This document shows positions 17,138 through 26,589 of a stretch of DNA of 64,000 bases, piece after piece; within the stretch, counting starts at the first letter, position 1; each line of letters opens with the position of its first letter. Origin of the DNA: RGIG5612 sp964528825 (GTDB lineage Bacteria > Bacillota > Clostridia > Lachnospirales > Lachnospiraceae); NCBI GenBank assembly GCA_964528825.1, contig CAZGVB010000007.1, positions 1 to 64,000 of the forward strand, in the 5' to 3' direction. The position numbers and the translations under genes were made by a program. The notes beneath the pieces were generated by a model. That model searched no databases, was not told the DNA's origin, and worked only from the letters and a program-made list of their open reading frames with translations.

Positions 17138-18499
17138 TCAGATAAAGATCTCGGAGAATTTACTTATGTCATCATATGTAGTTGCAACTATGACAATATC
17201 TCCCGAACAGATCATATCATCACCATTGGGAGTAAATGGTCTGCCATTCCTATAGATAGCAGCGATCAAAAGATCCTTTTTAAAGTGTATATTCTTTAAA
17301 GGTTCATTTACATGCGGCATGCCATCCGTTATAGCAAATTCGATGATACATATCCTGTTGTTCATTATCCAATACATAGATTCAACCTCATCCTTGACGA
17401 GTGAATTCTGCATGGCCTTTACATATCTTTCTATATTATGTACCGTTATATGCTTCGGATTGCATATGGTCGCTATATTCATGCCGTATAACATATCCTC
17501 AAAATCGGACTTTTTGATCTTTATGACTGCCCTACTCTCAGGCGCTTCTTTAGCGGCAAAAAAAGCAATCATGACATTGGTGGCATCATCGTCTGTAAGT
17601 GCCGCAATGACGGAGCTTTCCAATATTTCTTCTTCCTCGATAAGGTTGGCATCGGTGCCGTCAGCGCAGACGATATCTGCCTCAGGAACAAGATTTATCA
17701 GTTCTTTGCATCTCTTTTCATCACGGTCAATTATCTTTACAGGTATACCGATCGCAAGCAGCTTCCTTGCAAGACAGACTGCCATCTTGCTTCCTCCTAT
17801 GATAGCCGCACTATTGATCGGGTCCGTATCGCATTTGATCTTTTTCAGGAAACGCAAGGTATTTCTTGTTGTGCCGACAAATGACAGCTTATCACCCGGT
17901 TCTATGATAGTATCTGCCTGCGGTATGGATATCATATCGTCTTTTTTTATGCCGCATACCAATACTCTTGTACCCGTTGACTTGTAAAGATCACGAATTG
18001 CCGTGCAGCATATAGGCGAATCTTCTTTTACGGTACATGTGATGATCTCTGTCGAGCCCTTTGCAAGAGTCTCTATCTGATCGGCCGCCTTATATTTCAG
18101 CGAATTGAAGATTTCCCTTGCCGCATCAAGCTCCGGATTGATCGCCATGGAAAGGCCCAGCTCATTCTTGAGCATATTGGCGACCTTAACGCTTTGCGTT
18201 GTACGTACCCTTGCGATAGTACTGCCTACTCCAAGCTTTTTGGCTATAAGGCATGCGAGAAGATTCTGCTCGTCAGAATCCGTGACCGCAATGAACAGAT
18301 CCGCCTCTCCTACATTCGCCTGTGCAAGTGTGTCAGGTGCAGTTGCCCTGCCTACTATGCAAAGAACGTCCAGAAAGTTCTGTATATATTCGATATGCTG
18401 CTGATTTTTTTCGATAACGGTAACGTTATGCTTACTGGCCGAAAGGTTCGCCGCAAGGGCAGTCCCAACAATGCCGCAGCCGGCAATAACTATCTTCAT
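17138..18499 (-). CDS. trkA: Trk system potassium uptake regulator TrkA
   Basis: Cytosolic NAD(H)/nucleotide-binding gating subunit of the Trk transporter, 453 residues. Two tandem RCK modules are visible. Each has a Rossmann domain (KIVIAGCGIVGTALA at the start and AAIIGGSKMAVCLA near residue 228) followed by a TrkA-C domain ending in IEPGDKLSFVGT near 205 and ICSGDIVIVATT near 434. The ATG at 18499 is favoured by GGAG 8 bp upstream; a GTG three codons earlier overlaps that site. A 5-bp hairpin (18527-18541) and an extended -10 promoter precede it, and dispersed repeat A lies upstream of that. Confidence 0.95.
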   Translation of the reverse strand: MKIVIAGCGIVGTALAANLSASKHNVTVIEKNQQHIEYIQNFLDVLCIVGRATAPDTLAQANVGEADLFIAVTDSDEQNLLACLIAKKLGVGSTIARVRTTQSVKVANMLKNELGLSMAINPELDAAREIFNSLKYKAADQIETLAKGSTEIITCTVKEDSPICCTAIRDLYKSTGTRVLVCGIKKDDMISIPQADTIIEPGDKLSFVGTTRNTLRFLKKIKCDTDPINSAAIIGGSKMAVCLARKLLAIGIPVKIIDRDEKRCKELINLVPEADIVCADGTDANLIEEEEILESSVIAALTDDDATNVMIAFFAAKEAPESRAVIKIKKSDFEDMLYGMNIATICNPKHITVHNIERYVKAMQNSLVKDEVESMYWIMNNRICIIEFAITDGMPHVNEPLKNIHFKKDLLIAAIYRNGRPFTPNGDDMICSGDIVIVATTYDDISKFSEIFI

Positions 18500-18563
18500 T
18501 CCTTCCACTCCGAAATGTCGTTTTTCTGGCGCAATACGCCAAAATGATCAAAACTATCTGCAT

Positions 18564-18592
18564 AGTATATCATAATCCTTAAAGTTAAACCA
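18564..18592 (-). promoter_or_regulatory. Candidate extended -10 promoter of trkA
   Basis: Minus-strand TATACT at 18564-18569, preceded by TGA as an extended -10. The -35 region 17 bp upstream (TGGTTT, 18587-18592) is weak. It lies 28 bp from the near end of dispersed repeat A, the same spacing as at the other repeat-associated promoters. Confidence 0.35.
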
Positions 18593-18620
18593 CCATGCAG
18601 CATAAATGTACTGCTGCTCG

Positions 18621-18720
18621 TCACTGTTAAATAATCGCCCGCACATCTTTCATCCAGACAATCTTTAGTACTGCACGCGTAAGATGAATCGTAAAGACAC
18701 GCTGCATTTCCTGCTCCCCT
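18621..18720 (+). repeat. Dispersed intergenic repeat, copy A
   Basis: About 100 bp opening with TCACTGTTAAATAATCGCCC and closing with CTGCTCCCCT. Over the first 60 positions it matches copy B (40942) at about 49 by eye. Further sequence to about 18757 resembles the distal parts of copies C and E. It lies between the groEL terminator and trkA and encodes nothing. Confidence 0.85.
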
Positions 18721-18788
18721 CTGATGTCATTTGCGGCATATCTTGCAGGAGCGAGCCCGGCCGGAATTATACTTTGACAATGCACTTC

Positions 18789-18823
18789 AAAAAAATGCTC
18801 CCGAAAGCATGTTTCGGGAGCAT
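18789..18823 (-). terminator. Intrinsic terminator of groESL
   Basis: Minus-strand hairpin with a perfect 12-bp stem (18795-18806 with 18812-18823) and 5-nt loop, followed by seven T (18789-18795). It lies 67 bp behind the groEL stop codon. Confidence 0.9.
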
Positions 18824-18889
18824 CATCCATATGGTCAATATGGGACAATATTTGATCTGTTTAAATCATCATGCGGCTTTGAGGGAGAT

Positions 18890-20518
18890 TTACATTCCCA
18901 TGCCGCCCATCCCTGCACCGCCTGCAGGTGCAGCCATAGGATCTTCCTTATCAGCTACTACAGCCTCTGTTGTGAGATATGTCGAAGAGATGGATGTAGC
19001 ATTCTGAAGAGCTGTTCTTGTAACCTTTACAGGATCAAGGATGCCTTCAGATACCATATTTACATATTGATCATGAAGAGCATCATATCCTTCGCCTGTA
19101 GGAAGCTCTTTAACCTTATTTACAATAACAGCACCCTGAAGTCCGGCATTCTCTGCGATGCAATAAAGAGGATATTCAAGAGCCTTAAGAACGATCCTTG
19201 CTCCTGTCTTCTCATCACCGTCAAGAGTCTCTATCAGCTTTTCAACAGCAGGACATGCATGTATATATGCGCTGCCGCCGCCTGCGATGATGCCTTCCTC
19301 TACTGCAGCCTTTGTTGCATTTAAAGCATCCTCAAGACGAAGCTTCTTTTCCTTCATTTCGGTTTCTGTTGCAGCACCGACTCTGATAACTGCTACGCCG
19401 CCTGTGAGCTTGCCAAGTCTCTCCTGGAATTTTTCCTTGTCATAATCTGATGTGGTTGTCTCGATGGCTGCTCTGATCTGTGCGCATCTGTCAGCGATGG
19501 CTTCCTTTGATCCGTTGCCGTCAACAATCGTGGTATTCTCTTTTGTGATCTTAACAGATTTTGCAAAGCCAAGCATTTCCATAGTTGTATCCGGAAGTGA
19601 AAGGCCAACCTCTTCTGAGATAACCTGACCGCCTGTAAGGATTGCGATATCCTTGAGCATCTCTTTTCTTCTGTCACCATATCCCGGTGCCTTTACGGCA
19701 ACAACATTGAATACGCCCTTGAGCTTATTTACGATAAGTGTCGTAAGAGCCTCACCTTCTACATCTTCTGCAATAATGAGGAGCTTTGAACCTGTCTTTA
19801 CGATCTGCTCAAGGAGCGGAAGGATATCCTGTGTTGAGGAGATCTTCTTATCTGTAATGAGGATATAGCAATCGTCCAGATCAGCTTCCATCTTCTCAAG
19901 ATCCGAGCACATATAAGCCGAAACATATCCGCGGTCGAATTGCATGCCCTCTACTACATCGAGCTCTGTCTGCATCGTCTTGGACTCTTCGATGGTGATC
20001 ACACCGTCTGCGGTAACCTTTTCCATAGCGTCTGCTATGAGCTCACCTACGGATTCATCTCCTGCTGAGATAGCGGCTACCTTTGCGATCTGCTCTTTTC
20101 CGGATACCTTGCTGCTCATCTTTGCAAGTTCTTCAACGACTGTATCACATGCAGCTGCCATTCCTTTTCTTAAAATAATTGGATTTGCGCCTGCAGCGAG
20201 GTTCTTGCCGCCTTCTGAGATCATGGCCTGTGCCAGAACTGTAGCCGTTGTAGTACCATCACCTGCCACATCATTGGTATGTGTTGCTACCTCTCTTACA
20301 AGCTGAGCTCCGATATTTTCAAATTGATCTTCAAATTCAATCTCTTTGGCGATCGTTACACCGTCATTAGTGATCAAAGGACCGCCAAAAGGTTTGCCAA
20401 GGACTACATTTCTGCCCTTAGGTCCAAGTGTAACCTTTACTGTATTGGCAAGCTTATTAACGCCGCTCTCAAGTGCCGCTCTTGCCTCGGCACCGTTCTT
20501 CAAAAGTTTTGCTCCCAT
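18890..20518 (-). CDS. groL: Chaperonin GroEL (60 kDa)
   Basis: ATP-dependent folding chamber subunit. The 542-residue length and sequence are standard, with the ATP-binding GDGTTTATVLAQ near residue 86 and the C-terminal Gly-Met-rich tail (GGAGMGGMGM). An AAGGAGG ribosome site precedes the ATG. It is 13 bp behind groES, the usual bicistronic arrangement, and is closed by a strong terminator. Confidence 0.99.
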   Translation of the reverse strand: MGAKLLKNGAEARAALESGVNKLANTVKVTLGPKGRNVVLGKPFGGPLITNDGVTIAKEIEFEDQFENIGAQLVREVATHTNDVAGDGTTTATVLAQAMISEGGKNLAAGANPIILRKGMAAACDTVVEELAKMSSKVSGKEQIAKVAAISAGDESVGELIADAMEKVTADGVITIEESKTMQTELDVVEGMQFDRGYVSAYMCSDLEKMEADLDDCYILITDKKISSTQDILPLLEQIVKTGSKLLIIAEDVEGEALTTLIVNKLKGVFNVVAVKAPGYGDRRKEMLKDIAILTGGQVISEEVGLSLPDTTMEMLGFAKSVKITKENTTIVDGNGSKEAIADRCAQIRAAIETTTSDYDKEKFQERLGKLTGGVAVIRVGAATETEMKEKKLRLEDALNATKAAVEEGIIAGGGSAYIHACPAVEKLIETLDGDEKTGARIVLKALEYPLYCIAENAGLQGAVIVNKVKELPTGEGYDALHDQYVNMVSEGILDPVKVTRTALQNATSISSTYLTTEAVVADKEDPMAAPAGGAGMGGMGM

Positions 20519-20531
20519 TGATATATCCTCC

Positions 20532-20813
20532 TTACTCTACGATAGCGAGGATCTCATCCTGGTTAACGATGATATATTCCTCGTCGTTGCATTTAACTTC
20601 GCTTCCGGCATATTTTGAAAAAATAACCGTATCTCCCGGCTTAACTGACATGTTTGATTTACCGTCTATCACTTTTCCGGGTCCTACTGCTATAACTGTA
20701 GCCTGTGCCGGTTTTTCTTTTGCCTGTCCGGGAATAACGATTCCTGATGCTGTAGTCTCTTCTGCTTCGGCTCTTTTAAGAACAACACGTTCTCCTAATG
20801 GAACTAATTTCAT
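20532..20813 (-). CDS. groS: Co-chaperonin GroES (10 kDa)
   Basis: Lid of the GroEL chamber, 93 residues, with the mobile-loop region AEAEETTASGIVIPG at about residues 15-29 and the conserved DEILAIVE C terminus. First gene of the groESL operon. Its control region has a sigma-A promoter and a CIRCE operator, so it should be repressed by HrcA and induced by heat. The hrcA gene itself is not in the window. Confidence 0.99.
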   Translation of the reverse strand: MKLVPLGERVVLKRAEAEETTASGIVIPGQAKEKPAQATVIAVGPGKVIDGKSNMSVKPGDTVIFSKYAGSEVKCNDEEYIIVNQDEILAIVE

Positions 20814-20840
20814 GTTTTATTGCCTCCTTGTCTTGCTTTG

Positions 20841-20867
20841 TTAGCACTCTTTTGCCCTGAGTGCTAC
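20841..20867 (-). promoter_or_regulatory. CIRCE operator (HrcA binding site)
   Basis: TTAGCACTC (20841-20849), a 9-bp spacer and GAGTGCTAC (20859-20867), one base off the CIRCE consensus TTAGCACTC-N9-GAGTGCTAA. It lies between the -10 box and the groES ribosome site. It is the only CIRCE seen in the window; clpB has none. Confidence 0.95.
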
Positions 20868-20877
20868 CACAGTGCAT

Positions 20878-20906
20878 ATGATAACCCATTGTTTTTTATT
20901 TTGCAA
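20878..20906 (-). promoter_or_regulatory. groESL promoter
   Basis: Minus-strand TTGCAA (20901-20906) and TATCAT (20878-20883) with a 17-bp spacer. The -10 box ends 10 bp before the CIRCE operator, so the operator covers the transcription start. Confidence 0.7.
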
Positions 20907-20921
20907 TAGGGAATTTGTATT

Positions 20922-21815
20922 TTAAATCTTTTTTTCATCATTTCTCATTCGGGCATACATGAAGAGGTATTGCTGCGCGTAACCACCCAGTTTTCCGAAT
21001 TTTTCTTTTGCCAAGCGTTCTATTTCCACTTTGCGCGTATCACATCCGAAATACATTTCTTCCATAATACGTTTTATCCATACATCCACAGGAAACGCAT
21101 CCCTAAACCCAAGTGAGAATAACAATATACAATTTGCAACCTTATCTCCAATGCCTTTGACCTGCATTAATGAACCTTTAGCATCAGCATATTCCATATG
21201 CCTAAGGGCTTCTCCGTCAAGCCCAGCATGTACCGCGTTATATAAATACGGTGCCCTGAAGCCTGTCTTTAATGCTCTGAAATCGTCTTCGGTCAGTTTC
21301 TCAAATACCTTTTTCTCGGGAAATATATGATATTCCCTGCCGTCTATGACGCCGCATGGCATGCCGTATCTGACGCTGATATTCCTTACTATGTTTTTTA
21401 TTTGAGAGATACTTTTATTTTGAGATATGATAAAAGAGATCATCGTTTCAAAAAAATCTTGGTTGAGTATGTGTATTCCACCGTACTTTTTAATAATACC
21501 TTTAAGTCGCGGCTCTGATGCGGCAAGACTGCACTTTATTGCCGCATAGTCGTTATCAAGATCGAAATACGGTATCCATATGTTCTCAATGTCATCTCTC
21601 GAAGCATCATAAAAGTCAAGAAATACCTCCTCATCCTTGAACATATCGCCAAGCTGTCTGATATGCAGCACCTTTTTATATGCTATTACAACATATTCAT
21701 GATCAGCGATCTTTTCAAAATTGAAGCATTGGCCGCATTCAAGGGTCTGAGCGAGATCAAAATCCTTGACTTTGATCATATTTAAAGCCTTATTTTCGGT
21801 TATATTATTGATCAT
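20922..21815 (-). CDS. 8-oxoguanine DNA glycosylase (OGG1/AlkA-type)
   Basis: Base-excision repair glycosylase/lyase, 297 residues. The N-terminal OGG domain begins at the LAQTLECGQCFNF motif (residue 21). The helix-hairpin-helix VKGIGDKVANC carries the Schiff-base Lys225, and Asp244 in FPVDVWIKR is the activating acid, as Lys249/Asp268 in human OGG1. The ATG at 21815 has an AGGGGAT site; the 30 in-frame codons upstream look untranslated. It sits between the ftsZ terminator and the groESL promoter and appears independent of both. Confidence 0.9.
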   Translation of the reverse strand: MINNITENKALNMIKVKDFDLAQTLECGQCFNFEKIADHEYVVIAYKKVLHIRQLGDMFKDEEVFLDFYDASRDDIENIWIPYFDLDNDYAAIKCSLAASEPRLKGIIKKYGGIHILNQDFFETMISFIISQNKSISQIKNIVRNISVRYGMPCGVIDGREYHIFPEKKVFEKLTEDDFRALKTGFRAPYLYNAVHAGLDGEALRHMEYADAKGSLMQVKGIGDKVANCILLFSLGFRDAFPVDVWIKRIMEEMYFGCDTRKVEIERLAKEKFGKLGGYAQQYLFMYARMRNDEKKI

Positions 21816-21952
21816 ATTATCAAATCCCCTCTCGGGCCTTCTCCTCAAAGATCTTATGATTGGTGCATTGCTGTTTGGCAATGTATTTTCTTGCTGCCTG
21901 ATCATATTTGAAGCTTTCGATCGTTAGAGATAAGTGCCGCAGGGTGCATATT

Positions 21953-21989
21953 AAAAATCGGCATATTCGGGTTCTCCGGATATGCCGAT
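21953..21989 (-). terminator. Intrinsic terminator of the division operon
   Basis: Minus-strand hairpin of ATCGGCATATCCGG paired with CCGAATATGCCGAT (21957-21989, one mismatch), followed by TTTTTAAT. It is 26 bp behind the ftsZ stop codon and ends the mraZ-ftsZ transcript. Confidence 0.85.
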
Positions 21990-22014
21990 TCATTTCATAA
22001 TAAACGTACTGGTC

Positions 22015-23214
22015 TTAATGTTTCTTTAAAAAGTCCGGTATCGTAATATCTCTTGCCGAGCCTTGCGATGCTTGAGGTCTTACCGGAGTATTGAAGTTCA
22101 GCTGAGGAGCTTCAGGCTCTCTGCGTATAGGCTGTGCAGCCGGCTCTTCTTCCTTAGTATCCTCGTCCTTTGGTGCGAATGCAGCAGGTGCGGGAGTCTT
22201 ACGGATCTCTGATGAGAATCTGCTGTCTCTTGCCTTCGGTGTCGTAAGCTTTGCAGGAGCATTTGCGCCATCCGTTATACCTGTGGCAATGACTGTGATA
22301 GTACATGTATCGGCAGGCTCCTTCTCATATCTTGCACCGAAGATAATATTTGCGGCATCTCCCGCAAGCTCCTGAACATATGATGCAGCATCATTTGCTT
22401 CAAGAAGAGAAATATCACCGGTGATATTGATAATGACATGTGATGCGCCCTTGATAGTGGTCTCAAGCAGCGGAGATGTGACTGCTGCCTTTACTGCCTC
22501 TTCTGCCTTATCATCTCCGGATGCGGATGCAATACCGATATGAGCGATACCCTTGTTGAGCATAACTGTGCGCACGTCCGCAAAATCGAGGTTGATAAGA
22601 GACGGTATATTGATAAGATCTGTGATACCGCTGACAGACTGTTCCAGCACCTCATCAGCCTTACCGAAAGCCTCCTCGATAGTAGTACGTCTGTCTACGA
22701 TCTCCAAAAGCTTATCATTCGGTATAACAATAAGAGTATCAACAACTTCCTTAAGCTTTTCTATGCCCATAAGAGCATTGTTCATACGTGTTTTATTTTC
22801 AAAACGAAACGGCTTGGTTACAACTGCGACTGTAAGGATACCCATGTCCTTGGCAACCTTTGCAATAACGGGTGCAGCACCTGTACCGGTACCGCCGCCC
22901 ATGCCGCATGTGATAAATAACATATCCGCTCCGGCTATAGCCTTTTCAATGACCTCAAGGCTCTCCTCAGCAGCCTTTTCACCTACTTCCGGCTGTGCTC
23001 CGGCGCCCAGACCCTTTGTAAGCTTCTCTCCTATCTGTATGGTCACAGATGCCTGGCTTGAAGCCAGTGCCTGTTTATCGGTATTTACACCGACGAACTC
23101 AACATTCTGCACCTGTCCCTCGATCATTCGATTGATCGCATTATTGCCTGCGCCGCCGACACCGACAACAATTATCCTTGCCCCTTTTTCATATTCGTAT
23201 TCGTACTCAGCCAT
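22015..23214 (-). CDS. ftsZ: Cell division protein FtsZ
   Basis: Tubulin-like GTPase that forms the division ring, 399 residues. The GTP-binding signature GGGTGTG is near residue 105 and the T7-loop region NLDFADVRTVM near 205. A Pro/Ala/Glu-rich linker follows residue 320. The C-terminal peptide DITIPDFLKKH is the usual docking tail for FtsA/SepF/ZapA-type partners. The ATG at 23214 is preceded by AAAGGAGACGG; earlier in-frame codons lack a site. Last gene of the dcw cluster. No ftsA lies beside it. Confidence 0.98.
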   Translation of the reverse strand: MAEYEYEYEKGARIIVVGVGGAGNNAINRMIEGQVQNVEFVGVNTDKQALASSQASVTIQIGEKLTKGLGAGAQPEVGEKAAEESLEVIEKAIAGADMLFITCGMGGGTGTGAAPVIAKVAKDMGILTVAVVTKPFRFENKTRMNNALMGIEKLKEVVDTLIVIPNDKLLEIVDRRTTIEEAFGKADEVLEQSVSGITDLINIPSLINLDFADVRTVMLNKGIAHIGIASASGDDKAEEAVKAAVTSPLLETTIKGASHVIINITGDISLLEANDAASYVQELAGDAANIIFGARYEKEPADTCTITVIATGITDGANAPAKLTTPKARDSRFSSEIRKTPAPAAFAPKDEDTKEEEPAAQPIRREPEAPQLNFNTPVRPQASQGSARDITIPDFLKKH

Positions 23215-23313
23215 GTCCGTCTCCTTTTTTATCACCTTTTTAGGTATTTTTATCATATATTTAATCTGCCTAAAATTCAACCGTTTTTCTCATATTTAAC
23301 AATTGAAACACTT

Positions 23314-23964
23314 TTATGAAGATTTCTTAAAGACATATCCGTTTCCGTTTTTGTCTGCCTTTTTCATATTTAAGGTACCGTTCATTTCCGAAACCTTATC
23401 ATAGAACTTTCCGAGATCCTCCGTCTTTTTATCAAGATCCTCCTCTTCACCGAGCAGCACCTGAATGCCCTTTATGCTTATTATCGCTTCATTGTCTTCG
23501 TTAACACTAACCACACCCGTATCTGTGATCCCCGCATCTTTTATGCCGGCTATGGCATCTAAGGCATATTTATAACAACCATCATTTGATGTCTCTATAT
23601 TGCCGTCTGAAGATATATTCACTATTTCCACTCCGGATATCTGCATCAAGGCTGTCGGCTGTGTGCTTACTGTCTGTATATATTTGCCGTCTTCATCTAC
23701 GATAATATATGCATCTTCATAAATAAGCCAAGCAGCGGCCTCACCATCAGCGACTACATTATCTGCAGTATTGTTCTCCAAGGCGGATTCGTTTTCTGCC
23801 GCATATATTTCGGTATTTTCCTCATCTGACGTATCTTTTTTCATAATAGCAACAATGACAGACAGGATCTGATCCTGTGAGGGACGTATAAATCTGAAAT
23901 ATGCCACACCGCCCGCTGCTGCAAATGCAGACAGCAGCAAGATAACCATTATTGTTTTTTTCAT
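23314..23964 (-). CDS. DivIB/FtsQ-like division protein lacking a visible POTRA domain
   Basis: A 216-residue single-pass protein (membrane helix about residues 4-23). Position between ftsW and ftsZ, and a C-terminal half resembling the FtsQ/DivIB beta domain (AYIIVDEDGKYI near 85, then IQVLLGEEEDLDKKTEDLGKFY near 167-188), support DivIB. Between the helix and that domain, where the about 70-residue POTRA should be, I see only an acidic Asn/Glu/Ala-rich stretch (DEENTEIYAAENESALENN). Family members are usually about 230-280 residues, so the POTRA is lost or highly diverged. The start overlaps the ftsW stop by one base (TAATG). Confidence 0.7.
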   Translation of the reverse strand: MKKTIMVILLLSAFAAAGGVAYFRFIRPSQDQILSVIVAIMKKDTSDEENTEIYAAENESALENNTADNVVADGEAAAWLIYEDAYIIVDEDGKYIQTVSTQPTALMQISGVEIVNISSDGNIETSNDGCYKYALDAIAGIKDAGITDTGVVSVNEDNEAIISIKGIQVLLGEEEDLDKKTEDLGKFYDKVSEMNGTLNMKKADKNGNGYVFKKSS

Positions 23965-25169
23965 TAATGTGTAATCCCCTCTCGTCTGCCTCCCGCATAA
24001 TGTCCTTTGAACATCTGTTCATGCTCTCTTGCGGCCTTTGGACTTTTTTTCTTGATATATCTTGCTCCTCTGGCTACCGATACCACCAGTCCCATCTCTA
24101 TAAGAGTCATCATTATAGATGTACCTCCATAGCTTATAAAAGGAAGCGGAACGCCGGTATTGGGCAGCAATCCCGATACTACTCCGACATTTACGAATGT
24201 CTGTATCGATATATGAGACATGACACCTGCAACTATCAGCTTGCCGAACATATCTTCCGTATCCCTATACAGAAGCCACATACGCCATATCAGCATGCCT
24301 ATCAAAAGTAAAAGGCAAAGTCCGCCGATGACGCCAAGCTCCTCACAAATGATAGAAAAGATCATATCGTTTTCGGACTCCGGCACATATCCAAGCTTTT
24401 GCGTACCGTTTCCGAGGCCTTTGCCCAGCCATCCGCCCGATGCTATGGCATAAAATGCCTGCATTATCTGATAGCTTTCGTCATTCGCATATGCCTCAAC
24501 ATTAAGCCATGCTTTTATTCTCACGATCCTATTGCCTTTAAGCAGGATGAAGATCACTCCGAACAATATAAGCAGCAATATCATTCCGCCTATATATTTC
24601 TTTTCGGGAACAGCTATAGCCGCCAGTACGACACCCATCCCGAAAATAATCATGGCTGTGCCGAGATCCTCTGTTATCACCACCACCATGAGCACTGCTG
24701 CAAAGGTGGGTATCATTGCCAATGCAAAATCCTTGACCGTGTTCAGCGAATCCTTCTTCTTGTATAGGATATATGCCATACAAAGGATCAGTGCGACCTT
24801 CAAAAATTCCGATGGCTGCACGGTAGTCACCTTAAGATCCAGCCATCTTCTTGCGCCATATATCTCTATTCCGAGCGGTGAAAGGACCAAAAGGATGGCG
24901 ATCGTGCAAATCCCGAATAGCGCATATGACAGAATAGAATTCCATATATTATATGGAATGATCGCAACCACCGCCATGGCTGCTGCGCCCACTGCCACGG
25001 CTTTTATCTGATTTACAACATACCAAAGAGCGGATCCCTTCTCCGTCTGACCTTGATATGAGCTTGCGCTGTATATCATCAGCAGACCGAATCCAACCAA
25101 TATGATAATGATAAATATCATTATCCAGTCGATCTTATTCCTTTTTTTATCATTCTGTATACCGGTCAT
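23964..25169 (-). CDS. ftsW: FtsW/SpoVE-type SEDS peptidoglycan polymerase
   Basis: Polytopic glycosyltransferase that polymerises lipid II at the septum with the class B PBP encoded upstream. The 401-residue protein has about ten hydrophobic segments and the SEDS motifs ARRWLDLKVTTVQPSEFLK near residue 105, ITEDLGTAMIIFG near 165, ESENDMIFSIICEELG near 273 and the terminal LPFISYGGTSIM near 350. Position in the dcw cluster favours FtsW or SpoVE over RodA. It starts 3 bp after murD stops. Confidence 0.95.
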   Translation of the reverse strand: MTGIQNDKKRNKIDWIMIFIIIILVGFGLLMIYSASSYQGQTEKGSALWYVVNQIKAVAVGAAAMAVVAIIPYNIWNSILSYALFGICTIAILLVLSPLGIEIYGARRWLDLKVTTVQPSEFLKVALILCMAYILYKKKDSLNTVKDFALAMIPTFAAVLMVVVITEDLGTAMIIFGMGVVLAAIAVPEKKYIGGMILLLILFGVIFILLKGNRIVRIKAWLNVEAYANDESYQIMQAFYAIASGGWLGKGLGNGTQKLGYVPESENDMIFSIICEELGVIGGLCLLLLIGMLIWRMWLLYRDTEDMFGKLIVAGVMSHISIQTFVNVGVVSGLLPNTGVPLPFISYGGTSIMMTLIEMGLVVSVARGARYIKKKSPKAAREHEQMFKGHYAGGRREGITH

Positions 25170-25172
25170 CGA

Positions 25173-26546
25173 TCAATCCGGAAGAGCTCTCACAAGATCC
25201 TTAAACATCCTGCCTCTCTCTTCATATCCCTTGAACTGATCCCAGCTTGCGCATGCAGGCGAGAGCAGGACCGCATCCCCTGTCTCTGCGATCTGAGCAC
25301 ATCTGCAAACCGCACTCTTCAGATCATTTTCCATATATATGCTGGTGAAACCGGCTCTAAGTGCGGTCTCCTTTATTTTGCCTGCAGTAGTACCTATAAG
25401 CACCATAGACTTTACACGGCCGTTAAACGAGCTTACCCATTCCGTAAAATCAGCTCCCTTATCATAGCCTCCCGCTATCAGGATACACGGTGCTGTCATA
25501 GACTCTATCGCTCTCATTGAGGCATCGGTATTGGTTCCCTTTGAATCGTTATAATAAGAAACTCCTTTTTTATCACAAACATACTCGATCCGATGCTCGA
25601 CAGCCTTAAAGTTCTTGATAACTTCTGCGATATCCTTCACATCCATTCCCATAGATATGGAAATGCAGACAGCAGCCATAACATTCTCCACATTATGGTC
25701 TCCCATCAGGGAAATATCGGTGCGGTCTATAATCTTTACTGATCTTCCCTCTGTGCTGTATATGATTGATTTTCCGTCATACCATACGCCGTCATCAAGA
25801 TGTGTCTTTCGAGAGAAATAGAATTTTTTTGGTCTAATATTCTCCGTAAGTTCTCTTAAATATTCATCATCATAATTTATAACGCAGACATCTTCCTCCG
25901 TTTGAGCATTGGTGATACGGCATTTTGCCTGTGCATAAGCCTCAAATGAACCATGTCTGTCGAGGTGATCCGGGGTGATATTGAGCAAGGCGCTGATATC
26001 TGCATGAAAATCCTTGATCGTTTCCAATTGAAAGCTCGATATTTCAGCTACCGTGACACTTTTCGCAGTAGTTTCATCTGCAGCTGCAGCATATGAATAA
26101 CCGATATTGCCAACCACATGTACATCATCAAATGCAGCCTTCATAAGCTCGCCTGTAAGTGTGGTAGTAGTAGTCTTGCCGTTTGTGCCGGTAATGGCGA
26201 TGAGCCTTCCCTTTGACGCCTCATAAGCCAACTCTATCTCACCCGTTATATCCTTGCCGGCAGCCCTTGCATGCTGTATATCGGGAGCATTTACGGATAT
26301 ACCGGGGCTCAGAGCAAGTACATCAAACAGATCCATATCGAAATTACTGAGCTTGCCTACAATAAATCTTGTATCTGCCGCAAGTCCGATCTCTTCTATC
26401 ACGGATTTCTTATCTATATTTGTGTTTCCGTCAAATAAGATAACCTCCTTGCCATGTGCATTAAGCAATCTCGCGACGCCCTTGCCGCTTATGCCCATGC
26501 CATATACAAGAAATCTCTTTTTGTTTTCATCATCAAATATGCTCAT
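25173..26546 (-). CDS. murD: UDP-N-acetylmuramoyl-L-alanine:D-glutamate ligase
   Basis: Adds D-glutamate to the peptidoglycan precursor in the cytoplasm, 457 residues. An N-terminal Rossmann domain (VYGMGISGKGVARLL) is followed by the ATP-binding GTNGKTTTT near residue 117, the central-domain NITPDHLDRHGSFEAYAQAK near 190 and the C-terminal NDSKGTNTDASMRA near 331. It lies 43 bp behind mraY in the dcw operon. murE, murF, murG and murC are not in this cluster. Confidence 0.98.
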   Translation of the reverse strand: MSIFDDENKKRFLVYGMGISGKGVARLLNAHGKEVILFDGNTNIDKKSVIEEIGLAADTRFIVGKLSNFDMDLFDVLALSPGISVNAPDIQHARAAGKDITGEIELAYEASKGRLIAITGTNGKTTTTTLTGELMKAAFDDVHVVGNIGYSYAAAADETTAKSVTVAEISSFQLETIKDFHADISALLNITPDHLDRHGSFEAYAQAKCRITNAQTEEDVCVINYDDEYLRELTENIRPKKFYFSRKTHLDDGVWYDGKSIIYSTEGRSVKIIDRTDISLMGDHNVENVMAAVCISISMGMDVKDIAEVIKNFKAVEHRIEYVCDKKGVSYYNDSKGTNTDASMRAIESMTAPCILIAGGYDKGADFTEWVSSFNGRVKSMVLIGTTAGKIKETALRAGFTSIYMENDLKSAVCRCAQIAETGDAVLLSPACASWDQFKGYEERGRMFKDLVRALPD

Positions 26547-26589
26547 ATTCTCTCTATCTTTCAGTTGAATCTTATCCCGACGTTCATCT

